From contig NZ_AP024590.1 of the NCBI RefSeq assembly GCF_018323985.1, positions 3,844,001 through 3,908,000 of the forward strand: DNA of 64,000 bases. Reading direction: 5' to 3'. Position numbers and translations under genes: made by a program. Position 1 is the stretch's first letter. Every line of letters begins with the position of its first letter. Positions 1 through 8,411 of this stretch are shown here, one piece after another. Under the pieces are notes generated by a model that did not search any database, had not been told where the DNA came from, and saw only the letters and a program-made list of their open reading frames with translations. Source of the stretch: Enterobacter kobei (GTDB taxonomy: Bacteria > Pseudomonadota > Gammaproteobacteria > Enterobacterales > Enterobacteriaceae).

Positions 1-27
1 CAAGTACGCTTCGGCGATTTGGGGTAA
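1..27 (+). CDS. rsmE: 3' end of 16S rRNA m3U1498 methyltransferase (partial)
   Basis: The first nine codons read QVRFGDLG and then TAA, which is how E. coli RsmE ends. RsmE methylates U1498 of 16S rRNA. It lies directly upstream of gshB, as in E. coli, with 12 bp between the stop and the gshB start. Only the tail is present, so the call rests on this short match plus gene order. Confidence 0.75.
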   Translation, partial: QVRFGDLG

Positions 28-39
28 AGGAGAAGAAGA

Positions 40-987
40 ATGATCAAGCTCGGCATCGTGATGGATCCCATCGCAGACATCAATATCAAGAAAGATTCCA
101 GCTTCGCTATGCTGCTGGAAGCACAACGTCGCGGCTACGAGCTGCACTATATGGAAATGGCCGATCTTTACCTGACCAACGGTGAAGCCCGCGCCCGCAC
201 ACGTCTGCTCTCCGTCGAGCAAAACTACGATAAATGGTACGAATTCGGCAGCGAGCAGGATATTGAGCTGGCGTCCCTTAACGTCGTGCTGATGCGTAAA
301 GATCCGCCGTTCGATACTGAATTTATCTACGCTACTTATATCCTTGAACGCGCTGAAGAAAAAGGCACGCTGATCGTCAACAAACCGCAGAGCCTGCGCG
401 ACTGTAACGAAAAGCTGTTCACCGCCTGGTTTGCCGATCTGACCCCGGAAACGCTGGTCACCCGTAACAAGGCGCAGCTCAAAGCGTTCTGGGAAAAACA
501 TCACGACATCATCTTAAAACCGCTGGATGGCATGGGCGGCACGTCGATTTTCCGCGTGAAAGAAGGGGATCCTAACCTGCCGGTGATCGCCGAAACGCTG
601 ACCGAGCTGGGCAGCCGTTACTGCATGGCGCAAAACTATCTGCCTGCGATCAAAGACGGCGATAAGCGCGTGCTGGTCGTGGATGGCGAGCCGGTACCGT
701 ATTGCCTGGCGCGTATTCCGCAGGGCGGTGAAACCCGTGGCAATCTTGCTGCCGGTGGCCGTGGCGAACCGCGTCCGCTCAGCGACAGCGACTGGGATAT
801 CGCCCGCCGCGTCGCCCCGACGCTGAAAGCCAAAGGCCTGATTTTTGTCGGTCTCGATATCATTGGTGACCGCCTGACCGAAATCAACGTCACCAGCCCG
901 ACCTGCATTCGTGAAATCGAAGCCGTCTTCCCGATCTCCATCACCGGTATGCTGATGGACGCCATCGAAAAGCGTCTCGGCCAGTAA
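40..987 (+). CDS. gshB: Glutathione synthetase
   Basis: This enzyme carries out the ATP-dependent ligation of gamma-glutamylcysteine and glycine, the second step of glutathione synthesis in the cytosol. The protein has 315 residues (E. coli 316) and begins MIKLGIVMDPI. It has the ATP-grasp layout, with the glycine-rich loop DGMGGTSIFRV near residue 165 and a C-terminal metal/ATP site (GLDIIGDRLTEINVTSPT). An AAAGGAG ribosome site sits about 8 bp before the ATG. The rsmE-gshB-yqgE-ruvX order is the usual enterobacterial one. Confidence 0.97.
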   Translation: MIKLGIVMDPIADINIKKDSSFAMLLEAQRRGYELHYMEMADLYLTNGEARARTRLLSVEQNYDKWYEFGSEQDIELASLNVVLMRKDPPFDTEFIYATYILERAEEKGTLIVNKPQSLRDCNEKLFTAWFADLTPETLVTRNKAQLKAFWEKHHDIILKPLDGMGGTSIFRVKEGDPNLPVIAETLTELGSRYCMAQNYLPAIKDGDKRVLVVDGEPVPYCLARIPQGGETRGNLAAGGRGEPRPLSDSDWDIARRVAPTLKAKGLIFVGLDIIGDRLTEINVTSPTCIREIEAVFPISITGMLMDAIEKRLGQ

Positions 988-1104
988 CCTGCCCTACCGA
1001 TCCGGCGGGAGGGAACCCGCCTGTGTCTGACTAGTGACAGCACGCTGCTTTCCCCGCATACTGGTCGCTTGCTGCTTTTTTGAACCGGAAACAGAACCTT
1101 GACA

Positions 1105-1668
1105 ATGAATTTACAGCATCACTTTCTGATTGCCATGCCTGCTCTCCAGGATCCCATCTTCCGTCGTGCGGTTGTCTACATTTGCGAGTACAACGATGAA
1201 GGTGCGATGGGGATCATCATCAATAAGCCGCTGGAAAACCTCAAGGTTGAGGGTGTGCTTGAGAAACTTAAAATTCAGCCTGAGTCGCGCAATCCGGCGA
1301 TCCGCCTGGATAAACCGGTGTTCCTCGGCGGCCCGCTGGCGGAAGATCGCGGCTTTATTCTGCATACGCCGCCGTCCAGATTCGCCTCCAGCATTCGCAT
1401 TTCTGATAACACGGTGATCACTACCTCCCGCGACGTGCTGGAAACCTTAGGCACCGATGACCAGCCGACGGAAGTACTGGTGGCGCTGGGTTACTCCTCC
1501 TGGGAAAAAGGCCAGCTGGAGCAGGAGATCCTCGATAACGCCTGGCTGACCGCTCCCGCCGATCAAAATATCCTCTTTAAAACGCCGATTGCCGACCGCT
1601 GGCGCGAGGCCGCGAAACTTATCGGCATTGATATTTCCACCATGCCTGGCGTTGCGGGGCATGCCTGA
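1105..1668 (+). CDS. yqgE: UPF0301/DUF179 family protein YqgE
   Basis: The protein has 187 residues, the same as E. coli YqgE, and starts MNLQHHFLIAMPAL. An in-frame TTG two codons upstream is also possible, but the ATG at 1105 gives the family length. YqgE is a conserved cytosolic protein of unknown biochemical role. Its gene ends with TGATG, so the stop shares one base with the ruvX start, which suggests translational coupling. The 117 bp after gshB hold a GC-rich inverted repeat (1004-1021) with no T run. Confidence 0.95.
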   Translation: MNLQHHFLIAMPALQDPIFRRAVVYICEYNDEGAMGIIINKPLENLKVEGVLEKLKIQPESRNPAIRLDKPVFLGGPLAEDRGFILHTPPSRFASSIRISDNTVITTSRDVLETLGTDDQPTEVLVALGYSSWEKGQLEQEILDNAWLTAPADQNILFKTPIADRWREAAKLIGIDISTMPGVAGHA

Positions 1669-2084
1669 TGAGCGGCACATTACTGGCATTTGATTTTGGT
1701 ACAAAAAGCATCGGCGTGGCGATTGGCCAGCGCATTACCGGTACCGCCCGACCACTGACCGCCCTCAAAGCGCAGGACGGCACGCCGGACTGGAAGCTGA
1801 TTGAAAAACTGCTGAAAGAGTGGCAGCCGGATGAAGTGGTGGTGGGTCTGCCGTTAAATATGGACGGCACCGAGCAACCGCTGACCGCCCGGGCGCGTAA
1901 CTTTGCCAATAAGATCCATGGCCGTTTCGGCGTGAAGATCCAGTTACACGACGAGCGACTGAGCACCGTTGAAGCCCGCTCCGGGCTGTTTGAGCACGGC
2001 GGATTTCGCTCGCTCACTAAAGGCAACGTCGACTCCGCCTCGGCGGTGATCATCCTCGAAAGTTACTTCGAACAACACTACTGA
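1668..2084 (+). CDS. ruvX: Putative Holliday junction resolvase / pre-16S rRNA nuclease
   Basis: This is the YqgF/RuvX family (138 residues, as in E. coli), with an RNase H-like fold. The N-terminal LLAFDFGTKSIGVAIG carries the first catalytic Asp of the family, and VVVGLPLNMDG and LHDERLST supply the other acidic positions. E. coli YqgF is essential and is implicated in 5' end maturation of 16S rRNA; resolvase activity has been proposed from the fold. Its start overlaps the yqgE stop by one base. Confidence 0.95.
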   Translation: MSGTLLAFDFGTKSIGVAIGQRITGTARPLTALKAQDGTPDWKLIEKLLKEWQPDEVVVGLPLNMDGTEQPLTARARNFANKIHGRFGVKIQLHDERLSTVEARSGLFEHGGFRSLTKGNVDSASAVIILESYFEQHY

Positions 2085-2216
2085 TCCCGCCCTTCCCCGC
2101 GGCGCATAAACGCCAGCGGGGACAATTCCCTCGATCGTCCTCACACTTTGCGGCCATGCTTTTTGCATTTCGCAGAGTGTATCTATAAAAGAAACAGTGT
2201 ATCCCGATTTCGATGC

Positions 2217-2921
2217 TCACTCTTTTTGCGTGAGCTGGATACAGAGCTGATTTAGCGCGTCGAGCCGGCTGGCGACCTGTTCATCTTCAGGCTGCCACAT
2301 ACCGGCAAAGGCCAGCGCCGCAGAGTGAAAACCGAGCGGGCGGGCCATTGAGACTTCGCCGTCCTCGTGATGCCAGATGACGCGCCCATGGGTGCGCTGC
2401 TGCGCAACATGCGGGCCGAGCTGCTGCCACTGTTCCGGTGAAAAACGCGCGATCAGCGCCTCGTCGCTTTCCGCCGCCAGCAGCGACATGCCGATGACGG
2501 ATTGCCAGGCGGGCAGCATATGAAAACCCGCCAGCGCCTGGCTGCCCTGCCTGTCGGGACTGGAGTGATAGATATAAATCACCTGATCCTCCCACAGGAC
2601 CCCCATCGCCACCACGATGTCTTTGGGGGCATGGCGCTCCAGTAACGGCAGCGCCTGGGAAAACAGGGCCGATCCGCGAATGGCCTGGGCCGCCAGCGCG
2701 TGAATACCGGGGCCGGGAAGATAGCGACGCTGTTCGTCCTGCATCGTCAGACCAATGGACGCCATGGTCATCAGCAGACGGTTAACGCGGGTGGTGTTGA
2801 TACCCATCAGACGCGCCAGCTCGCGGCACCCTATAGCACGGCCGCTGGAGACGAGATATTGCAGACAGCGGATGCCGTCAATCAGGCTTTGATTCGGTTG
2901 AGACGACATAGCGGCACCCAT
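2217..2921 (-). CDS. IclR-family transcriptional regulator
   Basis: The 234-residue protein has an N-terminal winged helix-turn-helix (about residues 10-75; RELARLMGINTTRVNRLLMTM is the reader helix region). The C-terminal IclR effector domain follows (about 85-230). It is transcribed divergently from the FAD oxidoreductase at 2977 across 55 bp, so it probably controls that gene and itself. A second ATG at 2909 (MSSQPNQ) is an equally possible start, because neither has a strong ribosome site. The effector is unknown. K-12 has no such gene between yqgF and yggR. Confidence 0.85.
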   Translation of the reverse strand: MGAAMSSQPNQSLIDGIRCLQYLVSSGRAIGCRELARLMGINTTRVNRLLMTMASIGLTMQDEQRRYLPGPGIHALAAQAIRGSALFSQALPLLERHAPKDIVVAMGVLWEDQVIYIYHSSPDRQGSQALAGFHMLPAWQSVIGMSLLAAESDEALIARFSPEQWQQLGPHVAQQRTHGRVIWHHEDGEVSMARPLGFHSAALAFAGMWQPEDEQVASRLDALNQLCIQLTQKE

Positions 2922-2976
2922 TCCATTTTGCGTTCAGAACGTCGATTTTACCGCCAGAACAAAAGGAAACAAGATA
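2922..2976. promoter_or_regulatory. Divergent promoter region between the IclR regulator and the FAD oxidoreductase
   Basis: These 55 bp separate two divergent starts and must contain both ribosome sites and at least part of both promoters. An AAAGGAAAC ribosome site for the + gene is visible at about 2961-2969. A regulator site is expected here by inference, but I could not define a convincing palindrome. Confidence 0.5.
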
Positions 2977-5235
2977 ATGAAAATCTTTCCCCAGCGCGAT
3001 GCGAGAACCTTCCCTACGGTGCAGCTGAAAACCGACCTGCTGGTGGCCGGAGGCGGACTTGCCGGACTCTGCGCAGCGCTGGCCGCAGCGCGGGACGGAC
3101 TACAGGTGGTACTGATCCAGGACAGACCGGTGCTGGGGGGCAATGCGTCCAGTGAAGTACGGTTGTGGGCCAACGGTGCCACCTCGCACATGGGCAACAA
3201 TAACCGCTGGTCACGGGAAGGCGGCATCATGGGCGAGATCCTCGAAGAGAACCTCTGGCGCAACAAAGAGGGCAATCCGGTGATGTTCGATCTGGTGCTG
3301 CTGGATCTGGCGAAAAGCCAGCCCGGGCTGACGCTGCTGCTGAACACTGCGGTGTTTGACGTGGTGGCGCATCAGCAGTGCATTCACCAGGTTAAAGCCT
3401 TTAACCCCATCAACGAGACCTTTTATGAGGTCGCCGCCAGCCAGTTTTGCGATGCCACCGGTGATGGCGTGCTGGGCTATCTGGCGGGCGCGGAGTACCG
3501 CGAAGGCGCTGAAGAGATGGCAGAGCTGGGGGAGAAAATGGCGCCCGGCGATAACTTCGGCCACAAGCTCGGACACTCGATCTATTTCTATACCAAACAG
3601 ACTGACGGCCCGGTGCAGTTTGTTCCGCCCTCGTTCGCGCTGCCTGACATCACCGCCATCCCGCGCTATAAGCGGCTGACCTCGACGTTAAACGGCTGCG
3701 ATCTGTGGTGGCTGGAATGGGGAGGACGACTCGACACCGTGCACGAAAGCGAAGCCATCAAATGGGAGCTGTGGAAAATCGTCTGGGGCGTCTGGGATCA
3801 TATAAAAAACTCCGGCCAGTTCCCGGAAGCCGCCAACATGACCATTGAGTGGGTGGGCGCTATTCCCGGCAAACGCGAAAGCCGTCGCTTTGTGGGCGAC
3901 CATCTGCTGTGCCAGCAGGACATCATTGAACAGCGCGACCACTACGACGCCGTGGCCTACGGCGGCTGGTCGATTGATTTGCATCCGGCTGACGGGGTAT
4001 ACAGTACCCACGACGGCTGCCGGCAGTTTCACAGTAAAGGCACCTATACCATTCCTTATCGCAGCCTTTACAGCCGCTCGCTGGATAACCTGTTCTTAAC
4101 GGGACGCCTGATTTCCGCCACCCACGTCGCCTTTGGCAGCGCCCGCGTGATGTGTACCTGCGGAGTGCTGGGCGAAGTGGTGGGCCGCGCCGCCGCGCTG
4201 TGCCATCAGCAGGGCTTCACCCCGCGCCAGCTTGCCGATCGCGACAATATTGGCGTGCTCCAGCAGCATTTGCAGGCCACCGGCTGTTACATCCCACGCC
4301 AACAGTTGACCGACCCGGCGGCGGGTGCCAGCGTCATCGCCAGCAGCGAATACCTGCTCAGTCAGTTGCCGCCCAGCGGTGCGTGGCAGTCGCTCTCTGC
4401 CAGCATGGCACTGCTGCTGCCGGTTAAAGCCGGCGCGTCGTTGCCGGAGCTCACTTTTATTCTGCGCGCCAGCCAGCGCAGGACGGTGAATGTGACGTTG
4501 ATGGGCAGCGCCCGTTCAGGCAACTTCACGCCGGAACTCCATTATGACCAGTGCGTGCTGCATGTCGCCGACGAGGGCGAGCACCGCTGCGCTTTCAGCT
4601 GGCAGAGCGATCGCGATCAGTATGTTTTCGTCGCCTTCGAGGCGCATGACGACGTAGAGATCGCGCTCACCAATATGGCATTGCCGGGGGTGATGACCGT
4701 CTTTAACAGCCTGAATGCCCGCGTCGCGAAGCAGACCCGCCAGGTCGCCGACGGTGATTACGGCGTCGATGAGTTTGACTTCTGGCTGCCGCGCCGCCGC
4801 CCGCATCAGGTGATGCCCGCCCTGCAACTCGATCCGCCGCTGCGCTGTTTCAGCCCGGATAACCTGCTTAACGGGCGACTGCGCCCGGAGCAATACAGCA
4901 ACGCCTGGGTGCCCGACGCGCAGGACGCTGCCCCGCAGGTGACGTGGCAGTGGCCCGCGCCGCACGCGTTCCGGCACCTGACGCTGGTGCAGGATCACGA
5001 TTTTGATAACGCTATGGAAACGGTGCAGATGGGTCATCACCAGGCCGTGACGCCACACTGCATCACCCATTATCGTCTGTGGGCCGATGAGCGGCTGATT
5101 GCTGAGGTGCACAATAATCACCGCTCTGTCTGCGAACACCATTTTGAGACGCCGCAAACCGCCCTGCGACTGCGCCTGGAGATCGTCGCCACCGCCGGTG
5201 CGCTGCCTGCCGTTTACTCCCTTAACGTGCGCTGA
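2977..5235 (+). CDS. FAD-dependent oxidoreductase with C-terminal beta-rich domain
   Basis: The 752-residue protein opens with a Rossmann dinucleotide fold (DLLVAGGGLAGLCAALAAARDG, about residues 24-45). The following LGGNASSE and NGATSHMG stretches are typical of the FAD_oxidored family (PF12831 type). A second FAD-contact stretch, ATGDGVLGYLAGAEYREG, lies near residue 165, and LFLTGRLISATHVAFGSARVM near 370 closes the FAD domain. The last ~300 residues look beta-rich and possibly carbohydrate-binding (inference). No signal peptide is seen, so it is probably cytosolic. The substrate is unknown. The divergent IclR regulator suggests use in breakdown of a carbon source, but no transporter or other enzyme lies beside it. 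Confidence 0.82.
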   Translation: MKIFPQRDARTFPTVQLKTDLLVAGGGLAGLCAALAAARDGLQVVLIQDRPVLGGNASSEVRLWANGATSHMGNNNRWSREGGIMGEILEENLWRNKEGNPVMFDLVLLDLAKSQPGLTLLLNTAVFDVVAHQQCIHQVKAFNPINETFYEVAASQFCDATGDGVLGYLAGAEYREGAEEMAELGEKMAPGDNFGHKLGHSIYFYTKQTDGPVQFVPPSFALPDITAIPRYKRLTSTLNGCDLWWLEWGGRLDTVHESEAIKWELWKIVWGVWDHIKNSGQFPEAANMTIEWVGAIPGKRESRRFVGDHLLCQQDIIEQRDHYDAVAYGGWSIDLHPADGVYSTHDGCRQFHSKGTYTIPYRSLYSRSLDNLFLTGRLISATHVAFGSARVMCTCGVLGEVVGRAAALCHQQGFTPRQLADRDNIGVLQQHLQATGCYIPRQQLTDPAAGASVIASSEYLLSQLPPSGAWQSLSASMALLLPVKAGASLPELTFILRASQRRTVNVTLMGSARSGNFTPELHYDQCVLHVADEGEHRCAFSWQSDRDQYVFVAFEAHDDVEIALTNMALPGVMTVFNSLNARVAKQTRQVADGDYGVDEFDFWLPRRRPHQVMPALQLDPPLRCFSPDNLLNGRLRPEQYSNAWVPDAQDAAPQVTWQWPAPHAFRHLTLVQDHDFDNAMETVQMGHHQAVTPHCITHYRLWADERLIAEVHNNHRSVCEHHFETPQTALRLRLEIVATAGALPAVYSLNVR

Positions 5236-5239
5236 GCCA

Positions 5240-6217
5240 CTAAAGCCTGCCCTGCGCCACCCGCTGCTGGTGGCTTTGGGCAAAGGTCAGCATGCCTGCC
5301 TGCTGCCCGGTCTGCATCATGCCGGGTAGCTGGTGGGTTTTCCCCTCGCGGATCAGATTCGCCACTGCCGGGGTGTTCACCAGCAGTTCAAAGAGCGCCA
5401 CCCGTCCCCCTTGCCTGTCGGCCTCCAGCTTTTGCGCCAGCACTGCCTGTAAACTGCCCGCCAGCTGACTGCGCACCGGCTCTTTTTCCTGCGCCGGAAA
5501 GGTGTCCACCAGCCGCTCGATAGCCTGTGCCGCGCCGCGGGTGTGCAGCGTGGCCAGCACCAGATGCCCGGTCTCCGCTGCCGTCAGCGCCAGACGGATG
5601 GTTTCGCTATCGCGCAGCTCGCCGAGCAAAATCACATCGGGATCTTCCCGCAGCGCAGCCCGTAGCCCGTCGGCAAACGAGCCGCAGTGGGGGCCAATTT
5701 CCCGCTGCTGGATCAGGCATTGCGCGCTCTGGTGCACAAACTCCACCGGATCTTCCAGCGTCAGAATATGACCATACAGCGACTGATTAAGCGCATCGAC
5801 CATCGCCGCAAGCGTCGTGGATTTGCCGCTGCCGGTCGCCCCGGTCACCAGGATCAGACCGTTTTCCCGTGCCAGCAACGTGTTCAGAAGCGGCGGTGTC
5901 TCCAGCGCTGCCAGCGTCGGGCAACGATCCGGCAACAGGCGCAACGCCAGCGAAGTGCCGCGATGATGGCGAAACGCGCTGGCACGCAGACGGTGGTGGT
6001 TAAGCGAAAGGGCAAAATCCACCTGCCGCCGGGTGCGCCACTCGTCACGCTACTGCTCATCCAGAGAGGCCTGTAACAGGGCGTCGGGATCCGGCGGCGG
6101 AAAAGGCGCAGCCTCCAGCCTGCCCTGCCGTCGCCAGCGCGGCGGGCCGTCACTGCACAGGTGTAGATCCGAGACGTTATGCTTTACACTAAGGGCCACG
6201 ATCTCTTCCATATCCAT
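5240..6217 (-). pseudogene. yggR: PilT-like type IV pilus ATPase YggR, interrupted by an in-frame amber codon
   Basis: Reading from ATG 6217 (ribosome site AGGAGG just upstream) gives MDMEEIVALSVKHNVSDLHLC, the E. coli YggR N-terminus. At codon 56 (6052-6050) there is a TAG. The same frame continues without shift through the rest of the ATPase to 5240: Walker A GATGSGKSTT, LREDPDVILLGELRD (Walker B and Asp box) and the His-box region GHLVLATLHTRGA. Total length with the amber is 325 codons, matching E. coli (326). The amber aligns with a Gln codon of the E. coli protein as I recall it, so one C-to-T change explains it. The product could be absent, restarted at GTG 6022 without its N-terminal domain, or made by amber suppression. 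A base-call error is also possible. Confidence 0.85.
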
Positions 6218-6233
6218 AAAGCCTCCTGGAAAT

Positions 6234-6947
6234 ATGAACGATATAGCGCATAACCTGGCACAGGTCCGGGATAAAATCTCAGCGGCGGCAACACGTTGCG
6301 GCCGTGCTTCAGAAGAAGTTACGTTGCTTGCAGTGAGTAAAACCAAACCTGCGAGCGCGATCGCAGAAGCGGTCGCTGCGGGCCAGCGCGCGTTTGGCGA
6401 AAATTACGTTCAGGAAGGCGTCGACAAGATCCGCCACTTTCAGGAGACGGGCGTCAGCGGGCTGGAGTGGCACTTTATCGGCCCGTTGCAGTCCAACAAA
6501 AGCCGTCTGGTGGCGGAGCATTTTGACTGGTGCCATACGGTGGATCGTCTGCGCATAGCCAGCCGCCTGAGCGAGCAGCGCCCGGCGACGCTCGCGCCGC
6601 TTAACATCCTGATCCAGATAAATATTAGTGACGAAGCAAGCAAGTCCGGCATCGCCTTAAGCGAGCTGGATGCGCTGGCGGCACAGGTGGCGCAATTACC
6701 CGGCGTGCGCCTGCGCGGCCTGATGGCGATCCCGGCTCCAGTGTCAGATTATGAAAGGCAGTTTGCGGTGGCACAGCAAATGGCTGTAGCATTTGACGCG
6801 CTCAAAGCGCGTTATCCCACCGTCGATACCCTTTCACTGGGGATGTCGGACGATATGGACGCCGCCATCGCGGCAGGCAGCACTATGGTGCGCATCGGAA
6901 CCGCTATCTTTGGTGCGCGCGATTACACAAAAAATAAGGAAAACTGA
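6234..6947 (+). CDS. yggS: PLP homeostasis protein, YggS/PROSC family
   Basis: The 237-residue protein begins MNDIAHNLAQVRDKI, as in E. coli (234). It is a single-domain type III-fold PLP-binding protein: the PLP Lys lies in LLAVSKTKP near residue 36, and LSLGMSDDMDAAIAAGSTMVRIGTAIFG forms the phosphate-binding end. It buffers pyridoxal phosphate and amino/keto acid pools and has no known enzyme activity. It is divergent from yggR across 16 bp and heads yggS-yggT-yggU-rdgB-hemW. Confidence 0.96.
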   Translation: MNDIAHNLAQVRDKISAAATRCGRASEEVTLLAVSKTKPASAIAEAVAAGQRAFGENYVQEGVDKIRHFQETGVSGLEWHFIGPLQSNKSRLVAEHFDWCHTVDRLRIASRLSEQRPATLAPLNILIQINISDEASKSGIALSELDALAAQVAQLPGVRLRGLMAIPAPVSDYERQFAVAQQMAVAFDALKARYPTVDTLSLGMSDDMDAAIAAGSTMVRIGTAIFGARDYTKNKEN

Positions 6948-6955
6948 GGAACGCC

Positions 6956-7522
6956 ATGAAGACGTTGACTTTCCTGCTCTCGACGGTCATTGAACTCTAT
7001 ACGATGATCCTGTTGCTGCGCATCTGGATGCAGTGTGCCCGCGTGGATTTTTACAATCCACTGTCGCAGTTTATCGTTAAAGTGACCCAGCCGGTGGTGG
7101 GGCCGCTGCGTCGGGTGATCCCGGCGATGGGCCCGATTGACAGCGCCTCCCTGCTGGTGGCGTTTTTGCTTTGCGTGCTGAAAGCCATCGTGCTGTTTAT
7201 GGTGGTGACCTTCCAGCCCATTATCTGGATCGCCGCCGTGCTGATCCTGCTTAAAACCATCGGCCTGCTGATTTTCTGGGTGCTGCTGGCGATGGCGATC
7301 ATGAGCTGGGTCAGCCAGGGGCGTAGCCCGGTTGAATTCGTGCTGATGCAGCTGGCCGATCCGCTGTTGCGCCCGATCCGCCGCCTGCTGCCTTCCATGG
7401 GCGGTATTGATTTCTCACCGATGATCCTCGTGCTGTTGCTGTATGTGCTCAATATGGGTATCGCCGAAGTGTTGCAGTCAACCGGCGACATGCTGCTGCC
7501 AGGGCTGTGGATGGCGTTGTGA
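6956..7522 (+). CDS. yggT: YggT family inner membrane protein
   Basis: The 188-residue protein carries two copies of the YGGT hydrophobic repeat, each with the R-P-[LI]-R-R signature (VVGPLRRVIPAMGPID near residue 50 and LLRPIRRLLPSMGGID near 145). About four membrane segments are expected. Its function is not settled; the family has been linked to osmotic or ion stress and, in other bacteria, to division-site proteins. It starts 8 bp after yggS and overlaps yggU by four bases (GTGA). Confidence 0.94.
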   Translation: MKTLTFLLSTVIELYTMILLLRIWMQCARVDFYNPLSQFIVKVTQPVVGPLRRVIPAMGPIDSASLLVAFLLCVLKAIVLFMVVTFQPIIWIAAVLILLKTIGLLIFWVLLAMAIMSWVSQGRSPVEFVLMQLADPLLRPIRRLLPSMGGIDFSPMILVLLLYVLNMGIAEVLQSTGDMLLPGLWMAL

Positions 7523-7809
7523 GTGCCGTCAGCACCTGTGAAGACGGGCTGGTTTTACGGCTGTATATTCAGCCGAAAGCCAGCCGGGATGCGATTGTCG
7601 GGCTGCATGGCGACGAAGTAAAAGTCGCCATCACCGCCCCGCCGGTGGACGGCCAGGCCAATGCGCATCTGGTGAAATATCTCGCCAAACAGTTCCGCGT
7701 CGCCAAAAGCCAGGTGGTGATTGAAAAAGGCGAACTCGGCCGCCATAAGCAGGTTAAAATTATTCATCCGCAAACTATCCCGACTGACGTCGCGGCATTA
7801 CTGAATTAG
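7519..7809 (+). CDS. yggU: UPF0235/DUF167 family protein YggU
   Basis: I chose the GTG at 7519 because it gives 96 residues starting MSAVS, matching E. coli YggU. It overlaps the yggT stop (GTGA). A GTG four codons upstream would also be open. The fold is a small alpha/beta domain with the conserved QPKASRD and APPVDGQANAHL motifs. The role is unknown. It lies in the yggS-hemW operon, 8 bp ahead of rdgB. Confidence 0.92.
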   Translation: MSAVSTCEDGLVLRLYIQPKASRDAIVGLHGDEVKVAITAPPVDGQANAHLVKYLAKQFRVAKSQVVIEKGELGRHKQVKIIHPQTIPTDVAALLN

Positions 7810-7817
7810 GATCCGCT

Positions 7818-8411
7818 ATGCAAAAAGTTGTTCTCGCTACCGGTAACGCCGGTAAGGTGCGCGAGCTTGCCTCGCTGTTGAATGATTTCGGCCTCGATGT
7901 GGTGGCGCAGACTGAACTCGGCGTCGATTCCGTCGAAGAGACCGGCCTGACTTTTATTGAAAATGCGATCATCAAAGCCCGCCATGCGGCGAAAGTGACG
8001 GGTTTACCGGCGCTGGCCGATGACTCCGGCCTGGCCGTCGACGTGCTGGGCGGCGCGCCGGGGATCTATTCCGCGCGCTTTTCCGGCGTTGATGCCAGCG
8101 ATCAGCAGAATCTCGAAAAACTGCTCGAAGAATTACAGGACGTGCCGGACGACAAACGCCAGGCGCAGTTCCATTGTGTGCTGGTATATATGCGCCATGC
8201 TGACGATCCAACGCCGCTGGTGTGTCACGGCAGCTGGCAGGGGGTGATCACCCGCGAGCAGGCCGGAAGCGGCGGCTTTGGTTACGATCCGATTTTCTTT
8301 GTCCCTTCGCTGGGCAAAACCGCTGCGGAACTTACCCGCGAAGAAAAGAGCGCCATTTCCCATCGTGGTCAGGCGCTGAAACTGTTACTGGAAGCCCTGC
8401 GTAATGGCTAA
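7818..8411 (+). CDS. rdgB: dITP/XTP pyrophosphatase (non-canonical purine NTPase)
   Basis: RdgB hydrolyses dITP, ITP and XTP to monophosphates and keeps deaminated purines out of DNA. The protein has 197 residues, as in E. coli. The Ham1/RdgB signatures are ATGNAGKVRELASLL at the N-terminus, DDSGLAVDVLGGAPGIYSARF near residue 68, and GFGYDPIFF and SHRGQAL near the C-terminus. It overlaps hemW by 8 bp, which points to co-translation. Confidence 0.97.
   Translation: MQKVVLATGNAGKVRELASLLNDFGLDVVAQTELGVDSVEETGLTFIENAIIKARHAAKVTGLPALADDSGLAVDVLGGAPGIYSARFSGVDASDQQNLEKLLEELQDVPDDKRQAQFHCVLVYMRHADDPTPLVCHGSWQGVITREQAGSGGFGYDPIFFVPSLGKTAAELTREEKSAISHRGQALKLLLEALRNG

Noticed and set aside
1004..1021. 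GC-rich hairpin after gshB as a terminator
   Set aside because: The stem GGCGGG/CCCGCC lacks a T run, and yqgE and ruvX follow on the same strand.
2095..2120. CCCCGC/GCGGGG hairpin after ruvX as a terminator
   Set aside because: It is followed by ACAATTCCC with no T tract; it may slow polymerase but is not convincing.
5884..6153. Separate frames suggesting a frameshift in yggR
   Set aside because: The two real yggR parts are in the same frame (6217 and 6022 differ by a multiple of three), so the break is a stop codon and not a shift.
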